Origin: Polia nebulosa
Lineage: Eukaryota; Arthropoda; Insecta; Lepidoptera; Noctuidae
Length of the DNA: 64,000 bases
Direction of reading: 5' to 3'
Assembly: GCA_951329385.1 (NCBI GenBank)
Contig: OX589611.1
Coordinates: 10,723,959-10,787,958, forward strand
Every line of letters begins with the position of its first letter. The stretch's first letter is position 1. Shown here one piece after another: positions 32,640 through 43,690 of this stretch. A model generated the notes under the pieces. That model saw nothing but the letters and a program-made list of their open reading frames with translations, was not told where the DNA came from and ran no database searches. Made by a program: the position numbers and the translations under genes.

Positions 32640-33420
32640 CTAATAAAAAAACGTCAGTAGTTCCATCATGATCATCCTGTTAATGGTACTAGTGATAACG
32701 AACCCCCTATTCTACCTCTTTACATACAGTGGTGCATAAAATACATAAAATACAGGTTGGGTACTTCTGCCAAGTAGCAATTGCGACAGCAACTAATCTA
32801 ACCATGTACTTAGCCTCAAACTACATAGGCCAAATCATGAGACTCAATCTTTGCAACCAAAGAACCAAAACAATACAAATATCGTTAAACCATCGTTCCA
32901 CAAAATCAAAACATCCCAAGTAGAAAATTATGTAGATATAATTTTAAAGCAAAACGCTGAAGGATGACCACCGAGGCGAGATAGCCACACTTGTGTACGA
33001 GTTGACTTTCTCATTATTACAGAACATTTTTCAGAAGAATTTTGTAAAATACTGGCTGGTAGGAACAGAAATGATGGAGGGAGGATGATAGTTACTAGTA
33101 TATAAAATATTCGCCTTGAGTGCAGTATATAGAGGTCAAGAGAGGCTTAGACTCCGTAGAATGTAGACTTTTGCAGTAAAAGATTCTTAGCAGATACTTC
33201 GTGTAGCCTTAAATTGTATGAGATTATGTATCTTTCTCTGCATTAGCCAAGAGAAAATTATAAAATAATGTCACTCAGTTAGTAGCGGGGTTGTCTTAGC
33301 CGGAGATGGCAGAACATACTAAAGTATCGTAACTGGTGGAGGTTCTATTGAAAGGCAATATCAAATAGTGGTGAAATCAAAAATCTACCAGTTTCTGGTC
33401 GTGAGCGCAACTGTTACAGC
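32640..33420. other. Anonymous stretch, no gene seen
   Basis: No recognised feature. A short frame at 32729-32923 has no supporting signals. Confidence 0.4.
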
Positions 33421-33427
33421 TGGTTGA

Positions 33428-33567
33428 TTCTGTTGAACAGCTCACCGTGAAAACTTAGGTGGAGTGAGCGTGAAGTGAGCTGTCATTCCCCCTTGATTGA
33501 ATGGATTGACAGCCCACTTTACGTTCACTTCACCTAAGTTTTCACGGTGCGATTTTACAGAATAGCA
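33428..33567. repeat. Long imperfect hairpin
   Basis: The left arm caccgtgaaaacttaggtgg pairs with cacctaagttttcacggtgc. Pairing continues through agtgagcgtgaagtgagctg with four mismatches, all of the G/T wobble kind when the plus strand is read as RNA. The loop is about 22 bases. A weaker outer stem (ttctgtt...acagaa) extends it. Confidence 0.85.
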
Positions 33568-33904
33568 TTACTGCATGAGATGGGGTTCGATACTCGAGTC
33601 GAGAGAAAAGTGTTATTGGATTTGTTCCATCTGTGTTTTTTTAGAAACATCGTGGAGCCTGGATTCCTGAAACTAACCTTTCTATTACATGAATTTTATA
33701 CATAGCTAGCGACACTTAGGTGTAATATAATAGGAAGGCCCCTATTTAATACTTCATGCAGATAATAAAAGTGATGTTATACTATTTTATCACAAATTAG
33801 GACTAGACTTTTCAAGTCCAGTTTTTATACTTAAATATATTTTGTTAAGCTATTCTTTACTTCGTTGATAATTTTAACGATGAGTATTGAGAGAATCTAC
33901 CAGC

Positions 33905-34080
33905 GGTGGTGGAAAACGGTGAAGATAAATATTGTGAGGAAACCGGTCCTAGAACCAAAATATTTGAATACATGTGACATCCACCGACCCGTACTAGGCA
34001 TGTGTGGTGGATAACGACCAATTCCCCTTCCAGAGCGGTGGTCTGACTCCCAGCAGTGGGAACATTACAAGTTTGATTAT
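33905..34080 (+). repeat. LINE 3' tail fragment
   Basis: Order: gaggaaaccggtcctagaac, gtgacatccaccgaccc, tgtggtggataacgaccaat tccccttc, agcagtgggaacattac. Matches 60755 and 61825. Confidence 0.65.
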
Positions 34081-34468
34081 ATACTTATATGCTTTTTTGA
34101 AAGAATTGATTGAAAAACAAATTAATAGTGTCGTCAAATAATCAACTCTGTTGCTAACCACGTTTCCGACTGATAGATTTTACGCCTCAGACAGCAGTCT
34201 ATAAATTCCTTCACAAGACACTTCAAGGTTCTTTTATAGCCCATACATTTCATTCTGACTCCCGCCCAAAACCAACAACTTAATGGTACATAATGGTTAC
34301 AAAATCCCACTTTATTTCAGGATTACAGTCACGTAACAGAATGAAAACAAGATCTACCCACCGATAGGAACGACTCAACATTTTCTTGGAAGGAACAAGC
34401 GAAATAAATCGTAGAGACGCACTCAGAGATGTCAATTTTAAATAATCAATAATTGATTTATTGTGGGA

Positions 34469-34794
34469 CTGCCGCACGGATCGATCCATCAGGTTAAGCT
34501 GCGCTTGCCGGGGTTGGTCCATGGATGGGTGACCATCTTTACATACCGAGACTCCTCCGTACCTCGGCAAGCATGTTAAGCCGTTGGTCCCGGATGTCAG
34601 TCGTGGATCTTCGTGGATCGTCAGAAGCCCGTATGTCTAACAACCAGTCTTACCAAGGGGTATCATATTACCCAGTAACTGGATTGTGGAGGTCAGATAG
34701 GCAGTCACTCCATGTAAAATACTGGTACTCAGCTGCATTCGGTTAGACTGGAAGCCGACCCCAAGGTAGTTGGGAAAAGGCTAGGCAGATTGAT
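34469..34794 (+). mobile_element. 5S-rRNA-like SINE, perfect 15-bp TSD
   Basis: Bounded by tgatttattgtggga at 34454-34468 and 34795-34809. It lacks only the first 20-odd bases. The 5S-like block is gttaagctgcgc...tggatgggtgacc. It ends tgggaaaaggctaggcagat. Confidence 0.92.
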
Positions 34795-34809
34795 TGATTT
34801 ATTGTGGGA

Positions 34810-35680
34810 TCGTCAACATTGCATACATGACCTAAAGATTACTTAAAAACTTTTCAAGTGCTGCTACACTTACATACAACCAGAACATTGAAATAAAAAA
34901 ACATTTGCAACAAAAGGATTAAACCAGCCCTCGCGGTACGCGTGAAGCTCGTCTCAGCACCCATTGCGTGATAATATTTTTTTTTTTTAAATCTACACTT
35001 TGTAATGTAATTTTTCCTTTGTATCGTTCCGATTTATAATTGTCTATGATTAAAGTTTTTTTTTAAATTTAAAGTAAAGGCCCTGAGTGCGGCGGTTACT
35101 AAAATTTATTTTTAATGAATGTGATATCTTTTTTTGAATTACGAGACCGATGTCCTTTTTGCGGTCAGTCTGATTTCCCTGAGGAGCTTGTTCTTTTGAA
35201 ATGTTTTTTTTTCCTGTTTCTGTGAAGACAGAAAGTTTTAACAGATTCGCTTTTGGAGCTTCTTTTGTAATATGAGAGTTATTGTTTGAAGGCCATTGTC
35301 TAGGGCAAATGAGAATATTATTTTCGTGGTTTTTCTGACATAAGCTATTCGTTCAACCGATTTTTTATAGATTTAATTTGAGATAGTGTAATAGTTTTAA
35401 CCAGTAATCATGTGGGTGGAAAAACATTACACACGTGGGGACAAATACAAACTGCTTGTAATTACGTGAATAACCTTTTTCAACATAAATAAGTAACAAT
35501 TCAAGTTACTGAAATACCTATGCCACTTTTGGTGAGAAACCAAAACAAACTTCTATAACATTATTGCATGGTTTGATGGATTATGAGTACTATAACCTAA
35601 TCTCTTTCTCCAGAGGACGTTTGGGTGACAAAAGAATAAGATTTTATACAAATTCATATTATTATCTTTTGATTTCATTT
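34810..35680. other. Anonymous stretch, no gene seen
   Basis: AT-rich, several T-runs, no recognised feature. Confidence 0.4.
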
Positions 35681-35681
35681 T

Positions 35682-36215
35682 TAACCGACTTCAAAAAAGA
35701 GGAGGTTCTCAATTAGTCTGTGCGTTTTTTTTTTTTTTGGATGTTTGTTACGCGATATCTCCGCCATTTGTGAATAGATTTTGTTGATTCTCCTTTTGTA
35801 TGATAGCTCATACTTCAGAGGTGGTCCCATATAAATTTTATCGAAATTGAGTCAGCACTTTTTGAAAAAATCAACATGAACAAAAAATATGTATACCTAC
35901 ACAGATGACGTTTTGATTGTCTCCAAAAGTTCAAATTCCATGTTATTAGGGTTATCCATTCGGGCTTAGCTTTAATATTTAGTTTTACTTCTGGGTATAA
36001 CAACTAAAAAGTGAAAAATAAAAAACTTTTTTACAAAAAATACAACAGACTTTTAAAAATTGCAAAATAACTTTAATTTCGGCAGTCTGTATCAAATAAC
36101 GAAGAAACAAAAAAATACAAAGACCGACTTTCGAAATTAAAGTTATTTTGCAATTTTTAGAAGTCGGTTGTATTTTTTGTAAAAAAGTTTTTTATCTTTC
36201 ATATTTTTTTTTTCG
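35682..36215 (+). repeat. Foldback repeat, ACCGACTT family
   Basis: Starts ttaaccgacttcaaaaaaga ggaggttctcaattag, then aggtggtcccatataaattt tatcg, tataacaactaaaaagtg, and a hairpin taatttcggcagtctgt / accgactttcgaaatta. Confidence 0.8.
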
Positions 36216-36282
36216 ATTTTTCAATTTTTTTTGTGACAATGGCACTTGAGCTTTAGGATGGCAGTAATACTTTTTGATGCTA

Positions 36283-36444
36283 GAACTTTAACTCTGACTT
36301 TTGTACCCAGTCTGTCTTAGTCTCCTTTATCGAAGAAAGTATGATGATGCGTTTTATCTGCTCTTCCATGAATTTGTATAACCACGGTCTTTGGCTCCAC
36401 CAACAATCCGCGTCCCTCAACAAATGTGGCCAATCCATTGGTAC
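36283..36444 (-). other. Unassigned tryptophan-rich frame beside a LINE
   Basis: The minus strand reads DWPHLLRDADCWWSQRPWLY KFMEEQIKR and on to stop. An R1 tail inserted at its upstream side. Removing it leaves the frame open for only a few more codons. The source is unknown, possibly another LINE ending. Confidence 0.3.
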
Positions 36445-36603
36445 TTTTTTTTTGTGGGTTGGGAAATCATCCACTGACATCTCCCGCTCTGGGTGGAGCG
36501 GGAGACGTGTCAGACTCTTACGTACCACCCCTATTTTTTCCCTGCTCTGAGTGCCCAGGGGCGCGGTAACTCTGTTTCGAATTTATCCACTACCCCTGGG
36601 GAG
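36445..36603 (-). mobile_element. R1-type LINE 3' tail, diverged TSD
   Basis: Bounded by atccattggtac (36433) and atccactgctac (36604), 10 of 12 matching. Family text is complete from the T-run to cactacccctgggg. Confidence 0.8.
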
Positions 36604-37170
36604 ATCCACTGCTACTTCAGCTTGCTAACACTGCTTTGGAAATAATCAATTATCCACGTTTAAAACAATGAAAGCACTGTCATAGAGTGCTGAAATATAT
36701 TAATATTAGGCCTCAAATAAATGCATAACAAAGCCTACAAAATGGGATTTGATTTACGAGTTTTATGCATGACCACGTACGTTATGATTTGTACGTAATT
36801 AAATGTACTAGGGTCGGTTTAATAGCTTTTGAGTTCAGTGGACTGGCTAAACTATTTATCCTAAACTATGGTGCAGTTATGAGTTAGAATGATTTATGAG
36901 ATACTGAAGTTTCTCTAGTTTACCCAGGAATAAGGCCAATACCAACAAAATGTATACAACTATAAGTCAAGTACAGTACCTCACCTGGTGTCCGCTTGAT
37001 TGCGTATAACCGTATTACATTTTATTAGTGATAGAGCTGGCCCCGCCCCCACTGGCGTCCTAGTGAGGTATAGGTAACGTGATAAGGGAACCGTGGAAGT
37101 AGAGGGGTTGTGTTTCGTAAAAATGACATCAAGATATTTTCTCAAATTATTAAAAAAAAATTAATATAAC

Positions 37171-37271
37171 CCGACTAGAAAACAACTAAAAGTCACTTTT
37201 CAAGCAGTTCGATGCTGCAGACTGCTTGAAAAGTGACTTGTTTGGAACATTTTAGTTGTTTTATTAGTCGG
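37171..37271. repeat. 101-bp hairpin
   Basis: The outer stem ccgactagaaaacaactaaa pairs with ttttagttgttttattagtc gg, and the inner stem agtcacttttcaagcagt with actgcttgaaaagtgact. About half of it recurs at 61275-61330. Confidence 0.85.
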
Positions 37272-37289
37272 ATTTTTTGAAACTATTAA

Positions 37290-37620
37290 TATTTTTCTAT
37301 TTTCTACATTTCAGTGAATTATATTTCTGGAATCGCTTCCTCCAACCCTTTATTTTGATACCCCACTTAATACAGTTCGTCAACTTTAATTTTATTATTT
37401 TTCACAATATGGCGTCTGGTGGTCGCCATATCGTATTTTGATTACTGTCATGTCTTCAGTAGCACTCGCAAGATTAAAACGAATCAATTGACGTAAGAGT
37501 TATCAAAATCGGCCGTCGCATTTGGTCTCTATAGTGCCACTAAGGAACAAACATGCATACATACATAGGCTGATAAACACATTCCCCTTCCTTGCGTCGC
37601 ACAGTCGGGTAAAAACAGAA
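37290..37620 (-). repeat. Dispersed repeat, inverted copy of 14010-14345
   Basis: Holds ggaatcgcttcctccaaccc, acaatatggcgtctggtggtc and cgaatcaattgacgtaagag in reverse order to 14010. Confidence 0.75.
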
Positions 37621-37805
37621 GTGAATTTCTTCGATCATTTTAGAAAAAATCAGCATGTTTTACAACGAAATTTATTAATACGTCATGTTATTTGGTTAAA
37701 AAGAACAATCTGAAAAAGAGATTGACGTTTTTTTTCTGACCACAAAAAAGAAAATCGTTAAAATAAGAGAAAAGGACAACATAACAGTATATTTTCAATT
37801 GATAC

Positions 37806-37982
37806 ATTTTTTTTTTTTTTTTTTTTTGGGGGGTGGGAAATCATCTAATGACTCTTTCCGCTCTGGGGTGGAGCGGAAGGGCGTGTCAGACTCTTACTGA
37901 CTAAAACTCACCCCTGTTCCTCCCTGCCCTACGCGCCCGGGGGCGAGGTAACTCTTTCGAATTTATCCTCCACCCCCGGGCA
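37806..37982 (-). mobile_element. R1-type LINE 3' tail
   Basis: A T-run of about 20, then family text to ccacccccgggcag. A short tcaattg lies on both sides as a probable target duplication. Confidence 0.8.
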
Positions 37983-38055
37983 GGTCAATTGTACGAGTAT
38001 AACACCCCTCTTTTTGCGTCGTGGTTAAAAAAACGGATTGAAATTACCGAATCAA

Positions 38056-38739
38056 GGCAGTATAACTGCCAATGACCTGGAGTGGTTAGCTTGCGTGTTC
38101 TGTGCTGAGCTCACGTAACGTGTCGTACGTCCACCCAATAATAGGGAACGAGCACAACGTAGTCTGTGCCATCTAGTGGAGTAAATTCGAAACTTTTACC
38201 TTTTAAAAACTTGTCATGGACACTTCCTTGTCATATATGTATACACACATGTATCATGCACACATGCAACACGCGTAACGTAGACTGCCATCTAGTGAGT
38301 GAAATCCGCAATTTGTATTGTATAAATACTAGACATTGACATTTATGTGGCGCTATCTATAGTTCCTGCACACTCCCTATAGGACTCGCCCATCAAGGAG
38401 CATTGTTCGAAATTAGACGCATTATTAATTTATTATACAATTGAACAACAAGTAATATACTAAAACACGTCATACTAAAATATAACTAATTAAATGATCG
38501 TTAAAATGGTGCAGGTTTCATAAAAATACGCTTTATATTTTTTGCGTGATTCTCAATTTTTTATCCGCGTTAGACGTAACTTTACAAATTAATTACATTA
38601 TGTTATAAAATCTAATTTCAAATATCAAATTACGCCGGAAATTGTCTAGAGTATTATGTTTTTTTTTTCAGAGAAATAAAACTAGATGTTTAGACGTGAT
38701 GTTCAATTATAAACCATTATAAGTCGTACAACCTGCGCC
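38056..38739 (+). mobile_element. TTAA-type MITE with secondary insertion
   Basis: Homologous to 9904-10358 and 42306-42713. The right end gcgcc abuts TTAA (38740-38743) and the left flank is TCAA. Between atagg at 38141-38145 and 38379-38383 lie about 233 bases missing from the other copies (gaacgagcacaacgtagtct... gcgctatctatag), a nested insertion. Confidence 0.65.
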
Positions 38740-38749
38740 TTAAAGCGCG

Positions 38750-39690
38750 TAACAAAACGAATTCGTCATAAGATATTTATTTTAGGTGAATTGACAAATT
38801 TAAGCAGGACGATTGATTGGTATGATGATTTTCATTAAATTTTGTGATTGATTAACCATTTTTTATCATCCTCTCTATTAACTCTTTATGATTTTCGTAG
38901 ATCAATATTGAATTATTAATGTATTTTTATTTTAAACCTGTAAGAGTAATGGTGTAAGGCCAAAAATTAAAACACAGTTTACTCTTCACCCTGACCTCAA
39001 CAAACCTCTTGCAATAGCGTCTTCTGGTCTTCCTCATTAAAACCTTAAAAGCAATAAAAATAACGATCAACCAAAAACAGATGTCCTCGTCTCCGCCAAT
39101 AGTGTCCCTTATTTGTCCCAAATTTGTCCCTCGCCCATCGTTAGGACAATTCTCACGTACCTTTCTACTTATTAAGGGTTCTTAGGGCGGACCAATGTAG
39201 AAAAAGAAATCCTTTGAATTTCTATCCTCGCGGGTGTAGAACTTCGGTTAGGTGCGGTCGAATTGATATACCCGAAATTTCTTCGTGGCCGTCCCACTTT
39301 CTTAAAAAGGGTACAGAATTACATTTTGATGGGTTACTTGTTTTCATAGGGAAAAGGTTGGTTAGTTGTTATGTGGAAGTGGGTTTGGGTACGCCAGATG
39401 TTTACTTTAGAAGAAATAGGGTTAAGCTGAGATAGATGATGATGATGATGGCGGGCAGGAGGGCTTGGAATGTTTGGTGATTATGGATGGAAAAGAAAAA
39501 CTATAGCAAAAAATTTACTATTATTTGATTTTTTTTTTGATTTGATCTTTGTTTTTTTTTGTTATAAATGTAATTCGTTAGAAAAAAAAAAAATTATTTA
39601 TCAAGGCAAGCGTCTGGCCTTGAGTTAATAAACTCTTTTAAAAGTAATTACTTTAATCCAACTGAATAAAAAACACGCCACGAACACGTG
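38750..39690. other. Anonymous stretch with GAT array
   Basis: No gene recognised. gatgatgatgatgatgg near 39433 may be the end of a LINE tail. Minus frame 38927-39121 has a hydrophobic stretch (FWLIVIFIAFKVL) but no supporting signals. Confidence 0.35.
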
Positions 39691-40000
39691 CGTGTCGGAC
39701 TTTACACATTTAGAGTTCCGTACCAAACGAGGGAATTATCAAAGAAACAATTTAATATATAAATAAATATTAATTGTTAGTAAAATATACGATCAATGTG
39801 TTTGTTAGTAAATTATACCTACGTTATCACCAAATTTTAAGTTCATATGTTAAAAAAAGAGAAGTTAAAAAATTCTCCGGAACAAAATTTTGTGACAGAC
39901 GACGGACAGACAGACGGACAGACGGATAGACAGACAGACGGACACGTGAGTGACAGCAATAGGGCTCCGTTTGGACCCTTCGGGTACGGAACCCAAAAAA
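39690..40000 (-). repeat. GTTCCGTAC-family repeat
   Basis: Reverse copy: gcgtgtcggactttacacat, gagttccgtaccaaacg, ttctccggaacaaaattttg, a gacagacagacgg array, ttcgggtacggaacccaa. Confidence 0.75.
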
Positions 40001-40202
40001 GGTAATAAATTATGACTTATGAATAAAATGCACGTGTGTAAAGTGTCTAAACTTTTATATATTTAGCAGTATGGAAAAAAAAACCAATCAAATCTCTTAC
40101 TTGTTACTGTGAAGCTTGTCTGCTAAGGGAACCTTACATCATGCAAGCTGATAGAAAAATAGAACGGAATAGATTGAAGCATGCATTCGAATTTAGATAT
40201 TT

Positions 40203-40631
40203 TACATTTTTTAGTATTATTTATGGAAGTCGGTTGTATTTTTTTTGTAAAAAGTTTTATATTTTTCACTTTTTAGTTGTTGTACCCCATTCTAAAACTA
40301 AATTAATAGTAAAGTTATGCCCGAATTGATAGCCCCAAAAATAGGGAATTTGAACATATCAGGGTGAACTGTACAAATCTGTATACCCCTTCAGAGCGTA
40401 TCAGCGTGATGTAATGTTGTGAAGTGGTGAAAACAATATACAGACATGCGATTGCAGCAATTCTGGAAGGTTTGCTATCATTTATTGAAGAGTTCCATTG
40501 TGTATCTCCGAAGATCTTCATCAGATCTTCACCAAATTAAAATGGGACCACATGTGAAGCAACAGCTTTGAAACAAAAAAAAATCTCAAAATCGGTTCAC
40601 GTAGTAAGAAGTTAGGTATGAGGTAACACAC

Positions 40632-40668
<37 letters not shown>

Positions 40669-40707
40669 GTTGCATTGAGAACCTCCTCCTTTTTTTGAAG
40701 TCGGTTA
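40203..40707 (-). repeat. Foldback repeat, ACCGACTT family
   Basis: Reverse copy of 31985-32560, ending in a 37-base A-run region and gaacctcctcctttttttga agtcggttaaaa. Confidence 0.75.
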
Positions 40708-40744
40708 AAAACCAAAAAAAATTGGAGACATGTAGCGGTTGGCT

Positions 40745-41235
40745 GAAAAACAGTTTTTAAATAAAAAAACTTTTTTACAAAAAATAGAACCGACTTCAAA
40801 AAAAAAAAGCAAAATAACTTTAATTTCGGAAGTGGGTGTTTCTGGTTTTGTGTCTTCGTTTTTTGACACCGACTTCCGAAATTAAAGTTATTTTGCACTT
40901 TTTTTGGAAGTCGGTTCTATTTTTCGTAAAAAAGTTTTTTATTTTTCACTTTTTAGTTGTGGTTCCCCATTAAATTATGTTAACAATACACATACATACG
41001 ATCGCAGCCATCGTGGTTGATTTGCTGTCATTTTTGAAGAGTTCCGTCGTCTGTCTCCAAAACTCATAATCAGATCTATATAAAATTTAAATGGGACCAT
41101 TTCTTAGTAACCCCCTTTCGAACAAAAAAAGAATTTTGCAAATCCGTCAATATATGACTAAGTTATGCCATAACATAAATAAAAATATAATATATAAATC
41201 TCCTCCTTTTTGAAGTTGGTTGAAAAAATGATAAA
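40745..41235 (-). repeat. Foldback repeat, ACCGACTT family
   Basis: A hairpin of aaaataactttaatttcgga agtgggtg and cgacttccgaaattaaagtt attttgc, followed by diverged family text ending ctcctcctttttgaagttgg. Confidence 0.75.
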
Positions 41236-41239
41236 AAAA

Positions 41240-42300
41240 TAAAGTAAAAGTATTTACTTTTACTAAACTGACACGCTTACAAATTAAACACTTGAACTAT
41301 AAAAACATACTAAAAGTCCAATTTAGACATAAATCCTAATATAAATACGCCTATTATTCCCGAGCTCAGTACCGCTGGAGGGCTCTTACAGAGCCTAGTA
41401 AACAAGCCTAATTGGAGAATCCCCAAAAAAAAATAGACAACGCTAAAACATTTTACAAAGAAAACAGTGAGCAATCAAATAATTTAAAGCTAATTCAACC
41501 GAGCCTTATAATAACTGAACGAAAATTGAACAACTTTCACAAAGCGTTCCCAGTTACCCTCCCTAATTTCTTTATGGGGCCCATGGTGCCCCCGAACGTC
41601 TTGGCATTCAAAGAAATGTTACAGATCCCATTAAAGTAATTGCTTTGGGTTCTTTTTCTTTTGAATTTTTGACCGTTCTGAGGTTTTGAATTGAGTTAAA
41701 ATTTGTTAAGGAATGGAAGGCGGAGATAATTTTCAACTTCAGTGGAAAGAGGTGACGGGAGAGCTGGACTTCTTGAAAAAATGGCCCTCAGTTACAGTGG
41801 ACTGGGATAAGCGTAAATAGGGATATTCCTACGTTGAGAAAACATGAAATTGTGAAAGATGACAATGTTGTATTATTAAAAGACAAAAGTGGCTCCAGTT
41901 AGTTCTAAAACTATTTTAGTCATAGAGAAACAGTAATAGAATCATGGAGCTCATGGTCGTAATTTGTAGCACGATTTAACAACAACGGTTGGCTCTCCCA
42001 GAAGTCGCATAGCTAACTATTAAATTGTGTTTTCTTTTTTTCAGCCTGCTTGGTTTTCAATGAAGCTTCATAATTATTCCAAGTACCAGTAAATATTAAT
42101 TTTTCCTTCGCAATTTCTTTGCCTACAGAAGGTTGTCGATGTCCTTATTTAGCTGTGATCAGAGACTTCAGGTATATTAAAGAATACTTATGAAAGGGGC
42201 AGGAGTGCCGCCTCGATACGTAATACAACTATCTATTACGTACAGAGACTGCTTTCCGTGCCTGTGAAAGGTTATAATAATATGTCAACTGTGTGTGTGT
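41240..42300. other. Anonymous stretch
   Basis: An open frame at 41412-41639 (MENPQKKIDNAKTFYKENSE ...) is not recognised and lacks exon signals. A short (GT)n array lies at about 42291-42305. Confidence 0.35.
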
Positions 42301-42305
42301 GTGTG

Positions 42306-42713
42306 GTTTGCTTGCGTGTTTTGTTTTCAACTCACGCAACGCATCGTACGTCCACCCAGTAAATAGGACTCGGCCATCAAGGAGTGTTGTCCTAAATTAG
42401 ACGCATTATTAATTTATTATACATAAAACAATACATATAATACTGAAACACGTATACTAAAAGATAAATAATTAAATTATCTTTAAAATGGTTTCATAAA
42501 AATATGCTTAATATTTTTTTCGTGAATCTCAATTTCTAACCGTGTTAGATATAACTTTACAAATTAATTACACTATGTTATAAAAATATAGTTTTGTATA
42601 TCAAAATTATGAAGAAAATTGACTACAGTAATATATATATTTTAAAAGAAATAAAACTAGTTTTTAAGACGCGACATTCAATGTAAAATCATTAGAAGTC
42701 GTATATCTGCGCC
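42306..42713 (+). mobile_element. TTAA-type MITE, left end lost
   Basis: Matches 38056-38739 without the nested insert: gcttgcgtgttttg, acgcattattaatttattat and gtatatctgcgcc, abutting TTAA at 42714-42717. Confidence 0.65.
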
Positions 42714-42724
42714 TTAAGTCGTTG

Positions 42725-42905
42725 GGCCTGGCTGTCATTTTTGTAGAATATGACAGTCGTTACCAATAGGCCGAACCCAGAATTGGGTTGAGGTCAGATA
42801 GGCAATCGCTCCATGTACGGTCCAATATAAGTACTCAGCTACATCCATTTTGACTTGAAGCCAACCCTAACATAATTGGTAAAACTTTAGGCAAATTGAT
42901 TGATA
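42725..42905 (+). repeat. Diverged 5S-like SINE 3' half
   Basis: ggttgaggtcagataggcaa tcgctccatgta, agtactcagctacatcc and gaagccaaccctaacataat match the SINE body and tail with many changes. Confidence 0.65.
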
Positions 42906-42936
42906 CTTAATTATTCCATTACATTTAGCTTTGATT

Positions 42937-42942
42937 TTTATT
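42937..42942 (-). promoter_or_regulatory. Poly-A signal of the four-exon gene
   Basis: AATAAA on the minus strand about 70 bases past the stop at 43013. Confidence 0.55.
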
Positions 42943-43012
42943 TTACTAAGGTACGTACCACTTATATTCTATCGGAAAAAGAAATTTACTATAAACCAAA
43001 CAAACATGACCT

Positions 43013-43210
43013 TTACTTTACTAAACCAAAGACTAAAACTAAAAGCGCAACACAAAAAACAGACACTTGATTTCGAAAAGCTTCAGAGGGAGAGCTTCTG
43101 GGATCGAAATAGGTCGACACGCCAGCGTCCATCAGCTTGGCGAGGGACTTGCCTGAAGGTCGGGGATCACCACCAGGGCAGTTGGTGTACATCATGTTAG
43201 TGTTGCAATC
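43013..43210 (-). CDS. Last exon of a cysteine-rich, probably GPI-anchored protein
   Basis: Starts after a strong acceptor (ttctcttccccag) in phase 0 and encodes 65 residues plus stop. It begins DCNTNMMYTNCPGGDPRPSG and passes a small-residue region (SSPSEAF). It ends in the hydrophobic tail VSVFCVALLVLVFGLVK at the extreme C-terminus, the form of a GPI-attachment signal. Phase and text fit the exon at 58528, whose last codon is CAG. GC content and splice sites set it apart from the repeats around it. The family is not recognised; the protein would be extracellular and membrane-tethered, by inference. Confidence 0.78.
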   Translation of the reverse strand, partial: DCNTNMMYTNCPGGDPRPSGKSLAKLMDAGVSTYFDPRSSPSEAFRNQVSVFCVALLVLVFGLVK

Positions 43211-43284
43211 CTGGGGAAGAGAATGCAGGTGTTTTAGATGATAGAGCACAGATTTTGAAATACGAAGATACTTCATTATACATC

Positions 43285-43690
43285 ATCATCATTATCTTCC
43301 TGCCCCTGTTCCATGTTATTTGAAGTTGATGCAACACGTTTTTTTCTTCCACTCTGTCCTGTCAAGTTGTCAACCGTCACGCTGTTACTGTTTTCTCTTT
43401 TTTTGGCCTCCTCCATCCATCGACACATATATTCATAACTCTTTTAGTATCATGAACATCATCGATACTCTTCAATTACCAATTATGACAAACGATTCTG
43501 TTTCTACTTTTCAGTTACGTACTGGCGTCACTTTCAAACTTTGTCTAATATACTCATTTCTCACTTCATCCGTTCTCGTCACTCTACACATCCATCTCAA
43601 AATTCTCATCTCCACTACATGCAATCTTTTTTCATTCGTTATCTACACGTGTTTGCCTATATTTTGCAAATATCTCATTGTAACACATTG
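43285..43690 (-). pseudogene. RTE-like LINE reverse-transcriptase C-terminus, decayed
   Basis: The minus strand reads VVEMRILRWMCRVTRTDEVR NEYIRQSLKVTPV. It later reads frame-shifted ...WKKKTCCINFK and the tail toward 43285 (caggggcaggaagataatga tgatga). Same family as 29655. Confidence 0.7.

Noticed and set aside
34469..34600. Possible 5S rRNA gene
   Set aside because: Only the promoter-like half resembles 5S. It has target duplications and is repeated with a SINE body.
40521..40898. Open frame of 125 codons on the minus strand
   Set aside because: It spans two adjacent foldback repeats and an A-run translated as polyphenylalanine; not a gene.
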